The position numbers and the translations under genes were made by a program. A stretch of 64,000 nucleotides of DNA from Granulicella arctica. GTDB taxonomy: Bacteria > Acidobacteriota > Terriglobia > Terriglobales > Acidobacteriaceae. Below, one piece after another: positions 33,714 through 42,785 of this stretch. Position 1 is the first letter of the stretch. Every line of letters begins with the position of its first letter. The stretch is taken from assembly GCF_025685605.1 (NCBI RefSeq), contig NZ_JAGTUT010000001.1, positions 4,464,001 to 4,528,000 of the forward strand, in the 5' to 3' direction. The notes under the pieces were generated by a model that saw nothing but the letters and a program-made list of their open reading frames with translations, was not told the origin of the DNA and did not search any database.

Positions 33714-34103
33714 TTACCTCGGTCGGCCAAAGAATAAGACGTAGCCGTCAGGGTCGCAGATCTCAAAGCCGCGAAGGCCATCGTGGGTGTCCTCGAGGGG
33801 CATGCTGAATACAGCGCCTTGATCGGAGAATTCCACGGCGAGTGCATCGGGATCAGGCGAGTAGACGTAGGCATCCCACCTCATGGAAGGGTTACGTCTA
33901 GAGTTTGGCAGGGGCGTTGTGTCTCTATCAGACTTGACGAAGAGTTGTGCGCCTTCGCGACCTAGGATGGCAAAGAAGGGGTTTTCGTCCGGCTGCTGAA
34001 AGGTTGGCTCGAAGCCAAGCTTGTCACGGTAAAAGGCGATGGTTTGATCGACGTTGCTGACAATGAAGAATGGCGAAATCGCGAGGATCGCTGGTTCTGT
34101 CAT
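33714..34103 (-). CDS. VOC-family (glyoxalase/bleomycin-resistance-like) protein
   Basis: This 129-residue protein has the betaalphabetabetabeta VOC fold: ISPFFIVSNVDQTIAFYRDKLGF at the start and GLRGFEICDPDGYVLFFGRPR at the end. VOC members bind metals and catalyse isomerisation, dioxygenation or antibiotic sequestration. ATG 34103 follows AGGAAGGG at about 10 nt. A histidine or glutamate metal pair is not obvious in this copy, so resistance- or binding-type activity is as likely as enzyme activity. Confidence 0.8.
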   Translation of the reverse strand: MTEPAILAISPFFIVSNVDQTIAFYRDKLGFEPTFQQPDENPFFAILGREGAQLFVKSDRDTTPLPNSRRNPSMRWDAYVYSPDPDALAVEFSDQGAVFSMPLEDTHDGLRGFEICDPDGYVLFFGRPR

Positions 34104-34289
34104 ACGCGTGACCCTTCCTGCCAGGAATCGATGTTGAGTAGCGACGCTGAAGCGATGCTGTCTATTTGTCGAGACGTGAGGATCACTCTGATTAAAGACT
34201 GCCAAGTAGGCTAGAATGATATTTGTGGCCGAAATACGTCTCTCAGTGAGAACGGTTCACGAAGTTGATTCTGTCGAGGATAAAAGAGA

Positions 34290-34517
34290 ATGGCAAAGCG
34301 TCGTGGAAATCCGAATTGGGGTAAGCCTGAGCCGATCGGCCCGGTGGTCCCCACTGTTACATCGTTCGAGATGGTTGTCAAAGAGTTCAAGCTGACCCCG
34401 GACCAGTACATCCGGTCGACTCGTCTGCGGGAGTGGGCGCGGCGGAACAAGAACTCAAAGTACATCCCGGAGGCCCTCTTAGAGGCCTGGGGCTTTGAGA
34501 TCGAGTCAACGCTGTAG
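34290..34517 (+). CDS. Small conserved acidobacterial protein, 75 residues
   Basis: This 75-residue, basic protein starts MAKRRGNPNWGKPEPIGP, followed by two predicted helices (FEMVVKEFKLTPDQYIRSTRLREWARRNKN) and ends with KYIPEALLEAWGFE. I know such MAKRRGNPNWGKPE proteins from acidobacterial genomes, but no function has been shown to me. AAAAGAGA precedes the ATG. A strong hairpin at 34534-34566 follows the stop. Confidence 0.7.
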   Translation: MAKRRGNPNWGKPEPIGPVVPTVTSFEMVVKEFKLTPDQYIRSTRLREWARRNKNSKYIPEALLEAWGFEIESTL

Positions 34518-34533
34518 ATTTCTGGTTGTGTTT

Positions 34534-34566
34534 GCAACGATGCCGCCCATGAGGCGGCATCGTTGC
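34534..34566 (+). terminator. 14-bp perfect hairpin after the small conserved gene
   Basis: GCAACGATGCCGCC (34534-34547) pairs with GGCGGCATCGTTGC (34553-34566) around CATGA, 17 bp after the stop of the small gene. It is convergent with the unknown 209-residue gene, so it may serve both. The following T-rich run is only CCTTTT about 10 nt later. Confidence 0.7.
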
Positions 34567-34582
34567 GTTGGCGATTCCTTTT

Positions 34583-35212
34583 CTAAGAACCCCATTGCAG
34601 GTCCGAGCCGTCCTCCGGATAACAATGGAAAAGCACGTATTTTTTGTTGTTCGCCATGAGGCAGGACCCCTCGTAGTGGATTCCGTCCACTGGTGTCGCC
34701 TGACCGTGATACACCTTATGACCTGCCTTGATGGCGGGAAGTCTGCTGGCCCAATCGGCCATATGTGGCAGGGTGACCTGTTCATGCCAGGCAGCGCTAC
34801 AGGTGGCTATGAAGCGATTGCCGCCACCCTTCTGCCTGGAACCAATGGGCTGGTCGGGGTGCTGATGCTTCAGTTGATCCTTATCGAGGCGGACACTGAC
34901 GCCGAGCATGAGTAGCCTCACTGTCGACGAATCGCCCTCGAGGGTCAAGAGTGAACGCGCTGCGCCGTTATCCGCCGGAGGCTTCTGGATCTCCATGGGG
35001 CGGCTCAGAGTTGTTGCGATGATGGCGGCTGCCTGTATGACGTCAGCTTCCAGGTTGGGAAAGGAAAGAGCGTTCAACATTATGAAGATTCGCTCATAGT
35101 TGTCCTCCTTGGCTTCGAGAGGGCGTCCAGCGCCTAGCTTCATGGTGGTCAGTATGGAATGTCGCTGTGTTTCAACGGCTCTTTGGAAGCCATTTTTCTG
35201 TTGTAGGTTCAT
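34583..35212 (-). CDS. Hypothetical protein, about 209 residues
   Basis: I do not recognise this protein. It has no signal peptide or membrane segment. The N-terminal half is helical (NYERIFIMLNALSFPNLEADVIQAAAIIATTLSRPMEI). The C-terminal half is rich in His, Cys and Trp (WHEQVTLPHMADWASRLP, GHKVYHGQATPVDGIHYEGSCL) and could form a small beta-rich domain. The start is uncertain; ATG 35212 lacks a ribosome site, and an internal ATG (MKLGAGRPLEAKEDNYERIF) is an option. Base composition is lower in GC than the neighbouring genes, suggesting acquired DNA. Confidence 0.45.
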   Translation of the reverse strand: MNLQQKNGFQRAVETQRHSILTTMKLGAGRPLEAKEDNYERIFIMLNALSFPNLEADVIQAAAIIATTLSRPMEIQKPPADNGAARSLLTLEGDSSTVRLLMLGVSVRLDKDQLKHQHPDQPIGSRQKGGGNRFIATCSAAWHEQVTLPHMADWASRLPAIKAGHKVYHGQATPVDGIHYEGSCLMANNKKYVLFHCYPEDGSDLQWGS

Positions 35213-35465
35213 GCAATGGTGTGCCGCCGAGAAAAGGGCGAATCTCTCCTTAGATTTTTAATGTGCCTGGCGAAAGGAGGAAAAGCGCTACAAGACTGCA
35301 AAGAGATGAGGATCTTTCGCGTGCCGAGCATCTACTCTCTGCGGGCATTTGCGATGGGGCCTGAAGGTACGTCTCATCCTGAGGGTGCCGTCGCATGAAG
35401 TCAAGTGATTGGTTTCGGCGCTGATGACCTGGGCTGACCGACTAAGATAGGTAGAGGTGACGTGC
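35213..35465. other. 250-bp region without a convincing gene
   Basis: The gap between the 209-residue gene and ribBA holds only a short open frame (35216-35398, 60 codons) without a ribosome site. I see no hairpin of note. The GTAGAGG before 35466 is the ribosome site of ribBA. Confidence 0.4.
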
Positions 35466-36611
35466 ATGTTTGCTGATGTTGAAGCGGCGGTAGCGGAGAT
35501 TCGGGCGGGGCGGATGGTGGTGGTCGTCGATGACGAGGATCGCGAGAACGAGGGCGACCTGACGCTGGCGGCTGAGTTTGTAACGCCTGAGGCGATCAAC
35601 TTCATGGCGAAGTTTGGGCGAGGGCTGATCTGCCTGACGCTGACGGAGGAGCGCGCGGACTACCTGCGGCTGGGACCGATGACGCAGGAGAATACGTCTC
35701 GCTTTGGCACGGCGTTTACGGAGAGCATCGAGGCGCGCGAGGGTGTGACGACGGGGATCTCGGCGGCGGACCGGGCGCACACGATCAAGGTGGCGATCGA
35801 TTCGCGATCGACGGCGCGGGATCTGGCGAGGCCTGGCCATGTGTTTCCGCTGCGGGCACGCAAGGGTGGCGTTCTGGTTCGGGCAGGGCAGACGGAGGCT
35901 TCCGTTGACCTGGCGCGGATGGCCGGACTGGTCACGGCGGGCGTGATCTGCGAGATCATGAACGAGGACGGAACGATGGCACGGGTTCCGGACCTGATCA
36001 AATTTTGTGAAGAGCACGAGATGTTGATGGTGACGGTGGCGGACCTGATCCGCTATCGGCTGCAGCACGAGCGGTATATCAGCCGGGTGGCTGAGTCGGT
36101 GATGCCGACGGTGCATGGGGACTTCCGGATGATTGCGTACGAGAGCGAGGTCGAGGGCGACCAGTCGCATGTGGCCCTGGTGTTTGGCGATGTGACGGGT
36201 GAGGGTGATGTGGTGCCGGTTCGGGTACACACGCACTGCCTGGCGGGGGATGTATTTGGGACGACGCTTTGCGATTGCCGGGCGGTGATGGACGAATCGC
36301 TGCGCATGATTGCGGAGGCTGGACGTGGAGCGCTGGTGTATCTCCACAATGGCACGAAGGGATTTGGGATCGATGCGAGCGTGACCCCGGCTCGGGTGGT
36401 GCTGCATCGTGAGGCTCGCGGGAAGGACCGCGCGGATGACCGCAGCCATCGGACCCTGCGGCAGGTTGGTCTGGGTGGGCAGATTCTATCGGACCTAGGG
36501 ATCCACCGAATCAAGCTGCTGACGAATACGCCTACGCATGTTCCGGCGCTGCAGGGCTTTGGGATCGAGATTGTGGAGCAGCTTCCGGTGGCTGTTGGCG
36601 TGAAGGCTTAA
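35466..36611 (+). CDS. ribBA: 3,4-dihydroxy-2-butanone-4-phosphate synthase fused to degenerate GTP cyclohydrolase II (RibBA-like)
   Basis: This fusion of about 381 residues belongs to riboflavin synthesis. The RibB half (1-200) is intact: DDEDRENEGDL, TTGISAADRA and the RARKGGVLVRAGQTEASVDLA phosphate/metal site. The RibA half (about 205-381) keeps three zinc cysteines (HTHC, LCDC). Where active GTP cyclohydrolase II has a GRQEGRGIG catalytic loop, this reads LHNGTKGFGID, and the QxxGxDT segment is also altered. GTP cyclohydrolase activity is therefore doubtful, as in RibBX-type proteins. ATG 35466 has AGAGG 8 nt upstream. Confidence 0.88.
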   Translation: MFADVEAAVAEIRAGRMVVVVDDEDRENEGDLTLAAEFVTPEAINFMAKFGRGLICLTLTEERADYLRLGPMTQENTSRFGTAFTESIEAREGVTTGISAADRAHTIKVAIDSRSTARDLARPGHVFPLRARKGGVLVRAGQTEASVDLARMAGLVTAGVICEIMNEDGTMARVPDLIKFCEEHEMLMVTVADLIRYRLQHERYISRVAESVMPTVHGDFRMIAYESEVEGDQSHVALVFGDVTGEGDVVPVRVHTHCLAGDVFGTTLCDCRAVMDESLRMIAEAGRGALVYLHNGTKGFGIDASVTPARVVLHREARGKDRADDRSHRTLRQVGLGGQILSDLGIHRIKLLTNTPTHVPALQGFGIEIVEQLPVAVGVKA

Positions 36612-36612
36612 C

Positions 36613-36702
36613 GCGGATCAGTGCGAATGAGACGGATTTACTTGCAATCGCGCTGAGGGTTTACCGCGGATGGCGCGGAGGTACGCGGATAAGTGCGGAT
36701 AA
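36613..36702 (+). repeat. GCGGAT direct-repeat cluster
   Basis: GCGGAT occurs at 36613, 36666, 36685 and 36695, with GCGGAG at 36674, in 90 bp between ribBA and the giant gene. A similar GCGGATAAGTGCGGATAAGG wording is typical of dispersed repeats in environmental genomes. No gene is present. Confidence 0.5.
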
Positions 36703-36757
36703 GGCTATTTGGTTTTAGGTCCGTGTCCTCCCGTACTGATCGGTTTTACGGTTTTGC

Positions 36758-39700
36758 TTAGGGGATGGTCAGGTTGAGGGTTACGTTCCGGGTGAGGGGC
36801 GTGCCTGCGGTGGAGCTTGCGGTGACGCTGTATTGATAGGTGCCCGAGGGGGAGATGTGGAGGTTGGGGTCTCCGCCGCTGCCGCAGCCTGTGGCGACAA
36901 GCATCATGGTGCTGAAGAGGAGTGCGAGGAAGAATGAGGCTGGGTGGCCAGCCAGGCGGAGGCGCTTGCGCATTCCCCAGAAGAAGAGCGCGGCGGGAAT
37001 GAGGATGCAGAAGGTGGTGGCCTCGCGGGCCTCGTGGAGTGGCGAGGTCCGAAGTCTGGATGAGGTGACGGTGTTGATGGTCACGAAGGCGGACTGCGCG
37101 GTGCCGCTGAGGGTGACGCTCGAGGGCAGCATGGAGCAGACGGCTCCGGGGGCGGCGGTGACGGCGTTGCAGGTGAGGACGACGGTGCCGGTGTAGCCGT
37201 TGAGCGGGGTGACGGCGAGGGTGTAGGTCGCGGGTCGCGTCTGGTCGACCGTGATGCTGGCGGAGGAGGTACCGTTGACGGTAAGGCTGAATGAGGCGGT
37301 GCTGGGGGTGATGGTGGTGATGCCTATGCCGGTGAGGGCTATGGCGTTTGGCGAGGTGGGATCGGAGCTGCTGATGGTGAGGGTTCCGGCGCGGGTGCCT
37401 GTGGCGGTGGGTGTGAAGGCGAGGGTAACAGAGCAGCTTGCGCCTGCGGAGAGGGTGGTGAAGGAGCAAGGGGCGGTGACGGCGTAGTCGCCCGTAGTGG
37501 CGAAGTGGATGCCGGTGATGGAGGCTGTACCGGTGTTGGCGAGGGTGAGCGAGAGGCTGGCGGTGGTGTTAACGAGGGTGCTGGCGAAGGCGAGAGTTCC
37601 GGGGTTGATCTGGAGGCGCGACTGGACGCCTACGCCGGTAAGGGTGGCGATGAGGGGCGTGGCGGAGACGTTGCTTGGGAGGCTTAGGGTGCCGGGGCGG
37701 ATGCCGGTGGTGGTTGGGGTGAAGGTGACGGCGATGGTGCAGCTTGCGTTGGGGGCGAGGGCTGAGCCGGTGGCGGGGCAGGTGTTGGTGGCTGCGTAGT
37801 CGCCTGTGGTGGTGATGCCGTTGAAGGTGGCGGCCGTGGTGCCAGCATTGGTGATGAGGATGGGCAGCGTAGCGGAAACGCCGACGAGGGAGGTGCCGAA
37901 GTTGAGTGCGCCGGGCTGGAAGACGAGGGTGGAGGGGCTGGCGGTGCCGAGAAGGCTGAGGTATTCAAGCGAGGTACTGGAGTCGGAGGTGATCTCGACG
38001 GCGCCGATGCGCGTGCCTGCGGGTTGGGCGGAGATCTGCGGGGCAAAGGTGATGGTGAGGAGACAGCTTGCGCCGGGGACGAGGGTGGCGCAGGGGCCGG
38101 TGGCGGTGAAGCCCGGGGTGGTGGTGAGACCGGCGATGTGAAGGACGGTGTTCCCAGTGTTGGCGAGGGTGACGAATTGCGGGGCGGAGGTGAAGCCGAT
38201 CGGCGTGGTGGCGAAGGTGAGGGAGTTCTGCGAGGCGGTGAAGGCTACGAGGGGGGCGGCGTTTGCGGGCGCGGTGACGGCGGATGGGGCGGCGGTGCCG
38301 GTGAGGTCGATGAGGTCGGGGCCGGAGACGGCGTCACTTTCGATGGTGAGGAGACCGCTGTCGGTGGTGGCGGTGGGTGATGCAGTGCCGCTGGCGACCT
38401 GATTGAGCGGCGTGTAGGCGAGGGTGACGGTGCAGCTCTGGCCGATGGTGAGGTTGGTGCCGCAGGTGGTGGTGGAGAGGAAGGGCCACTGGCTGGTGAC
38501 GCGGCGGATGGTGATGGTACTGGCGGTGGTCGACGCGGCGGGGCTGGAGGTGTTGGTGAGGGTAAGGACCTGCAGGGCAGACTGGCCTGAGGGGACCTGG
38601 CCGAAGTTGATGAGGCGGCCGGGGGAGAGATTGCCCGTGATGGTGAGGGAGTTGGTGCCGGTGCCGTAGCCCTGAACGATGCCGAGGCCGTTGATGGTGG
38701 CTGAGCCGTCAGTAGGGGTGGCCTGGGCGAAGAGGGTTCCGGTGATGGGGCCGTTGGTGAGTGGAAGGAAGGACACGGAGAAGTCGCAGCTAGCGTTGGG
38801 GGCGAGGCCGGCGCAGGGAGGGCCAGAGAGGACGAATTCTCGGGGCAAGGCTATGGCGAGGGCGAGGGACTTTGCAGTGAGATTGTTGATGGTGAACTGG
38901 CGGGTTCCGCCGAGGCCGTTGACGGTAGATGGGCCGAAGTTTGCGGTGTTGGGAAGGATCTGGAGGCCGGAGTTCTCGGTGGTGTAGGTGGCAGAGAGCG
39001 GCACGGCGTAGGTGGTGGTGAGTGGGCTGCCGCCGGAGGTTGTGGTGATGGGGACACGGAGGGTGTCGGTGAGGGTGGCGGTCGCCGGGGTGTAGGTGAC
39101 GACGATGGTGCAGGTCGCGGCGGGCGCGAGGGTGCCGCAGAAGCTTATGGCGGTAAAGGCGGGAATGAGTGGGGTTGGGATGCCTACCTGGAGTGGGGTG
39201 CTGCTGGTGTTCGAGACGGTGATGGTCTGCTGGGTGGCCGTGCTGCCGGGAACGTTGTTGAAGACGAGGGTGGCGGGGTTGAAGGCAACGCCGGGGTCGG
39301 CCGAGGCAAAGCCGGTGAGCGAGGCAGTGACGGTGCCGACGCCGGTGGGGAGGGTGAGGGTGCCTGTTCGCTGGCCGGTGGTGGTGGGGGCGAAGAGGAC
39401 CTGGACGAAGCAGGAGGCGTTGACGCCGAGGTTGCCGTTGCAGGGCGCGCCGCCGGTGGGCGCGGTGCTGAGGATGAAGTCCCCGGTGGCGGCGGGTGCC
39501 GAGACGCTTATGGGAACGCTGCCGGGAGTGGCGTTGGTGAGGGTGAAGAGGGTGGGAGCGCTCGAACTATGGACGGCGATGGTCCCGAAGTCCTGGCTGA
39601 GTGGGGTGAGGATCAGGCCCGAGAGGGCGACGCCGTTCCCGGTGAGATTGAGGAGGTAAGGATTGCCGGAGGTCGAGGAGGCGAGGGTGAGGGAACCGGT

Positions 39701-42661
39701 CTGCGGACCGTTGGCTGTGGGGGTGAACTGGATGCCCAGCCAGCAGTTGATGCAGCTTCCTGTGGTGGCGGGGAGGAAGCTCGAGGGAGGAAGCTGACCG
39801 TGTCCGTAGCCGATGTCTTCGACGAGTACGACCTGAAAGGTTGAACTGAACGTGGCTGCGGTGAAGGTTGTGAAAGGCTGCGTCACTTTGAACCACTGCA
39901 CGGTGGGTTGGCCGAGAGGAACGTTGCCGAGGTCGAGTGTGCCGTTGTTTGCGGTGAGGATCGGGGTGCCGGTGCCGCTGAGCGAGACGTCCGTCGATGT
40001 GGTGTTGCTGCCCGCAGTTACGGAGAGGAGGCCGTTGCGGACCCCGGGCTGTGAGGGGGCGAGGGTGAGGACGGCGCTGCAGGATGCTCCGGCGGCAAGG
40101 GTGGCTGTGCAGCTTGTCTGGTCGGTGAAGTCGCCGGTGAGGGCGAGCGCGAGCGAGAAGGCTGCGGTGCCGGTGTTCTGGATGGTGACGGTCTGGGTGG
40201 AAGTGGAAACGCCGGTGACAACGACGGCGTTGGCGAAGGCGATCGCGCCTGGGGAGACGCTCAGGGTCGGGTTGGGGGTGCTTCCGTTGACGCCGGGCTG
40301 CGGGATGGTCTCGCCGGTGACGAGGAGGGGCAGACCGTCGACGGTGAGGGTCTGGGAGTCTGAGGAAGTTGTCGCGGTGGCCTGATAGCCGAACTGGAGC
40401 AGGCAGATGGTACGCGGTTCGAGTTGGGCGGGGCAGTGGTCAGTGACGCTGAAGGGGGAGCTTCCCGCGAGGCTGATGGTGGTGTGGGAGAGGGTGGTGG
40501 AGGAGTTGTTTGAGATGTAGAGGTGGCGCGGGGAGGTGAGGCCGCCGCTGAACTGGGTGCCGAAGTCGATCGTCGCCGAGGAGAGGCTGAGCGGTGCGGC
40601 CTGGGCGTAGCCGGTAAGGAGGACGTTGCCGGTGCCGACGATCCAGAAGGCCTGGGCGATGCCGTCTTTGGTGGGGTCGCTGGCGGCGGTGAAGCTGAGG
40701 GTGATCTGGCAGGTTGCGCCGGGTGCAAGCTGCTTCGAGGAGGTGAGGCCAGCCACGGTGCAGGTGCTGGAGGACTCGGCGAAGGTGTAGGGGGTAAAGC
40801 CGGGGCGGCTGCTGAGCGAGGAGGTAAAGATCTGGGTGGTTGGACCTAGATTGGTGACGGTGATAGTGCGGGTGAGGGGCTGGTCGGCGGCGGTCTGGAT
40901 GCCGAAGTCGAGCTCCTTTGGCGAGAAGACGATGGTGCTGGTTGCGGCGGTGATTGCGCTTATGGCGGCGGTCTGGGGAACGGCGTTGCTGGCCTGGGCG
41001 GTGATGCTTCCTGGACCTGCGCCGGTGAGGAGGAGGTTGCATTCTCCGCCAGCCGGGAGGGTTGTTCCGCAGGTGCTGGCCACGGTGAAGTTCTGGGCGG
41101 TGACCTGAAGGGTTTCGGCTTCGGTTGAGCCTAGATTGCGGAGGACGATGCGAGGGGCGGCATCGGTCGAGAGGGCGAGTGCGGCCCCGGCGGTTGGCGT
41201 GATGCGGGCGAGGTAGGCGGCTGATCCTGCGCAGAGACTGCCGTCGCAGGAGCCGGGGGTGAGGACGGCATCGTGGATGCTGGACAGGAGTGCATTCGTG
41301 GGGGCGTTGTTGATGGGGAGGTCGAAGGTCTCCGTGGCGAGGAGCTCGCCGCTTGCTGTCGGAGCGGCGCCACCGGCAAAGATGGCTGCTCCGGTGGTGT
41401 CGACTGCGAGTGAGGTGAGGGTGAGGGGCAGGCTGGCGAAGCCGGGATTCGCTGCGGCTAGTCCTCCGAAGCGTGCTGTTTGGTCGACGAGGGTGGCGGC
41501 CTGGGTGCCGGAGACGCGCACGGCGAATCCTGTGCCGATGCCGCTGAGTGGGGTGAGCGGGAGCAGTGGGACGGAGAGATTGCCGTCTATCCAGACCTTT
41601 CCAGAAGCGGTGGCGAGCGAGGATTGCGTGCCGGGTGCGATGACGGTCGACGAGATGACGGCGCTGCCGTCGAGCGGCATGCGGAGGAGGACTTGATAGG
41701 GCAGGTTGGCGAGCGGTGTGGGGGCGTTAAGGATGGGGAACTGGCCGAGGGCTACAGTTCCAGAGAGCAGGAGGTTGCTGGTTGCGGCGTCGATGGCGAC
41801 GGAGCTGATGCCTGCACCGGGAATGAAGGTAGAGAAGGTGATGCCATCGCCTGCCGGGGTGAGTTTGATGAGGAAGCCGGAGGTCGGCGCGAGGGCTCTT
41901 GGGATGAGGGCGGCGATGGTGGGAAAGCCCGGCGCGGTGGTGAAGCCTGCGATGTAGGCGTTGTCGGTGCTATCGGCGGCGATGGCTGCTGGGGTGGTGT
42001 CGCCGGTGGCTCCGCTGAGATAGGTGGCGTAGAGGAGACGGCTGCCGTTCGCGGAGAACTTCTCGACGAAGCCGTTCTGTGTGCTGCCAAAGGCGGGGGC
42101 CTGGATGATGCCGGAGGGCGTGACGGGCAGGGTGCTGCCGTAGGTGAGGCCGGTGATGAAGACGGCATCGGCGGTGGCGGCGATGGCTGCGGCAGCGGTT
42201 CGGCCTGAGCCACAGTAGGTGGCGAATTCGAGGTTGAGGCTGGAGTCGTACTTGGCTACGAAGGAGTTGACGGAGGTGTCGGCCGGGTTGCGGAAGGCCG
42301 CTCCAGCGGTAGCGGTGAGGGCGCCGGAGGTGGTGGTTCCGGTGATGTAGACATTGCCGGAGGGGTCGAGGGCCATGGCGAGGCCTGTGTCACCTGGAGC
42401 GCCGAGCAGCGCCTGCGCGAGGATGGTGGTCGCGGTGGCGTTGGTCTTGAGGAGGCGAACGCCGTCCTTCTGGTCGAGCAGGAGGTAGAGGTTGCCTGCG
42501 CTATCGGCGGCTACGGCGTTGAACTGGCCCTGCTGCTGGACGGCGCGGAGACCGGCGAAGGTGATCTGCTGGGGGCCTGTAGTTTGCGCGCGGATGGTCG
42601 GAGCAAAGGAGAGCAGGAGAACGGCGGCGAGCGCTGCGAGGGGCCGGGATACTTTTATCAT
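36758..42661 (-). CDS. Giant secreted protein: beta-propeller-like N-domain plus choice-of-anchor-D/ASH-like repeats
   Basis: This protein has about 1,967 residues. A signal peptide (1-27) is followed by SBBP/propeller-like repeats (about 30-430) with the G-N-x-Y-(I/V)-(T/A)-G pattern (DPSGNVYITGTT, DSTDNAYIAGFTT). About 11-12 ASH/HYDIN-like beta-sandwich modules follow (about 500-1790). Each begins like LxFGxxxVG-T and ends with C-xLxxGASCxIxVTFxP, for example LNFGTSLVGVSATLPI and PNASCTIAVTFTP. The C-terminus has an Ig-like tail with two hydrophobic stretches and ATGCGSGG. It is probably a surface or extracellular structural protein of unknown partner. The upstream 79 codons are not signal-like, hence the ATG at 42661. 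Confidence 0.8.
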   Translation of the reverse strand: MIKVSRPLAALAAVLLLSFAPTIRAQTTGPQQITFAGLRAVQQQGQFNAVAADSAGNLYLLLDQKDGVRLLKTNATATTILAQALLGAPGDTGLAMALDPSGNVYITGTTTSGALTATAGAAFRNPADTSVNSFVAKYDSSLNLEFATYCGSGRTAAAAIAATADAVFITGLTYGSTLPVTPSGIIQAPAFGSTQNGFVEKFSANGSRLLYATYLSGATGDTTPAAIAADSTDNAYIAGFTTAPGFPTIAALIPRALAPTSGFLIKLTPAGDGITFSTFIPGAGISSVAIDAATSNLLLSGTVALGQFPILNAPTPLANLPYQVLLRMPLDGSAVISSTVIAPGTQSSLATASGKVWIDGNLSVPLLPLTPLSGIGTGFAVRVSGTQAATLVDQTARFGGLAAANPGFASLPLTLTSLAVDTTGAAIFAGGAAPTASGELLATETFDLPINNAPTNALLSSIHDAVLTPGSCDGSLCAGSAAYLARITPTAGAALALSTDAAPRIVLRNLGSTEAETLQVTAQNFTVASTCGTTLPAGGECNLLLTGAGPGSITAQASNAVPQTAAISAITAATSTIVFSPKELDFGIQTAADQPLTRTITVTNLGPTTQIFTSSLSSRPGFTPYTFAESSSTCTVAGLTSSKQLAPGATCQITLSFTAASDPTKDGIAQAFWIVGTGNVLLTGYAQAAPLSLSSATIDFGTQFSGGLTSPRHLYISNNSSTTLSHTTISLAGSSPFSVTDHCPAQLEPRTICLLQFGYQATATTSSDSQTLTVDGLPLLVTGETIPQPGVNGSTPNPTLSVSPGAIAFANAVVVTGVSTSTQTVTIQNTGTAAFSLALALTGDFTDQTSCTATLAAGASCSAVLTLAPSQPGVRNGLLSVTAGSNTTSTDVSLSGTGTPILTANNGTLDLGNVPLGQPTVQWFKVTQPFTTFTAATFSSTFQVVLVEDIGYGHGQLPPSSFLPATTGSCINCWLGIQFTPTANGPQTGSLTLASSTSGNPYLLNLTGNGVALSGLILTPLSQDFGTIAVHSSSAPTLFTLTNATPGSVPISVSAPAATGDFILSTAPTGGAPCNGNLGVNASCFVQVLFAPTTTGQRTGTLTLPTGVGTVTASLTGFASADPGVAFNPATLVFNNVPGSTATQQTITVSNTSSTPLQVGIPTPLIPAFTAISFCGTLAPAATCTIVVTYTPATATLTDTLRVPITTTSGGSPLTTTYAVPLSATYTTENSGLQILPNTANFGPSTVNGLGGTRQFTINNLTAKSLALAIALPREFVLSGPPCAGLAPNASCDFSVSFLPLTNGPITGTLFAQATPTDGSATINGLGIVQGYGTGTNSLTITGNLSPGRLINFGQVPSGQSALQVLTLTNTSSPAASTTASTITIRRVTSQWPFLSTTTCGTNLTIGQSCTVTLAYTPLNQVASGTASPTATTDSGLLTIESDAVSGPDLIDLTGTAAPSAVTAPANAAPLVAFTASQNSLTFATTPIGFTSAPQFVTLANTGNTVLHIAGLTTTPGFTATGPCATLVPGASCLLTITFAPQISAQPAGTRIGAVEITSDSSTSLEYLSLLGTASPSTLVFQPGALNFGTSLVGVSATLPILITNAGTTAATFNGITTTGDYAATNTCPATGSALAPNASCTIAVTFTPTTTGIRPGTLSLPSNVSATPLIATLTGVGVQSRLQINPGTLAFASTLVNTTASLSLTLANTGTASITGIHFATTGDYAVTAPCSFTTLSAGASCSVTLAFTPTATGTRAGTLTISSSDPTSPNAIALTGIGITTITPSTASFSLTVNGTSSASITVDQTRPATYTLAVTPLNGYTGTVVLTCNAVTAAPGAVCSMLPSSVTLSGTAQSAFVTINTVTSSRLRTSPLHEAREATTFCILIPAALFFWGMRKRLRLAGHPASFFLALLFSTMMLVATGCGSGGDPNLHISPSGTYQYSVTASSTAGTPLTRNVTLNLTIP

Positions 42662-42785
42662 GGTTTGTGGCCGCGGTGACTGCACAGGTTGCGGCCTGAC
42701 CTTCAATATCCATGAGATTGCTGACGCTATGTTGTCTTGATTTGAAAAAGGGTGACGAGCAGTACTATATGTCCCAAATTGGGAA

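Noticed and set aside
35216..35398. A 60-codon open frame before ribBA
   Set aside because: No ribosome site, no recognisable domain and not coding-like in codon use.
36712..36725. GGTTTTAGGTCCG also occurs near repeat copy B (32095-32107)
   Set aside because: Only 13 nt shared, without the C-tract/AGTACGAAAG core in the right order; likely chance or a fragment too short to claim.
42662..42785. Cyclic-di-GMP riboswitch upstream of the giant gene
   Set aside because: A GGCCGC/GCGGCC hairpin is present but the conserved aptamer sequences are absent.
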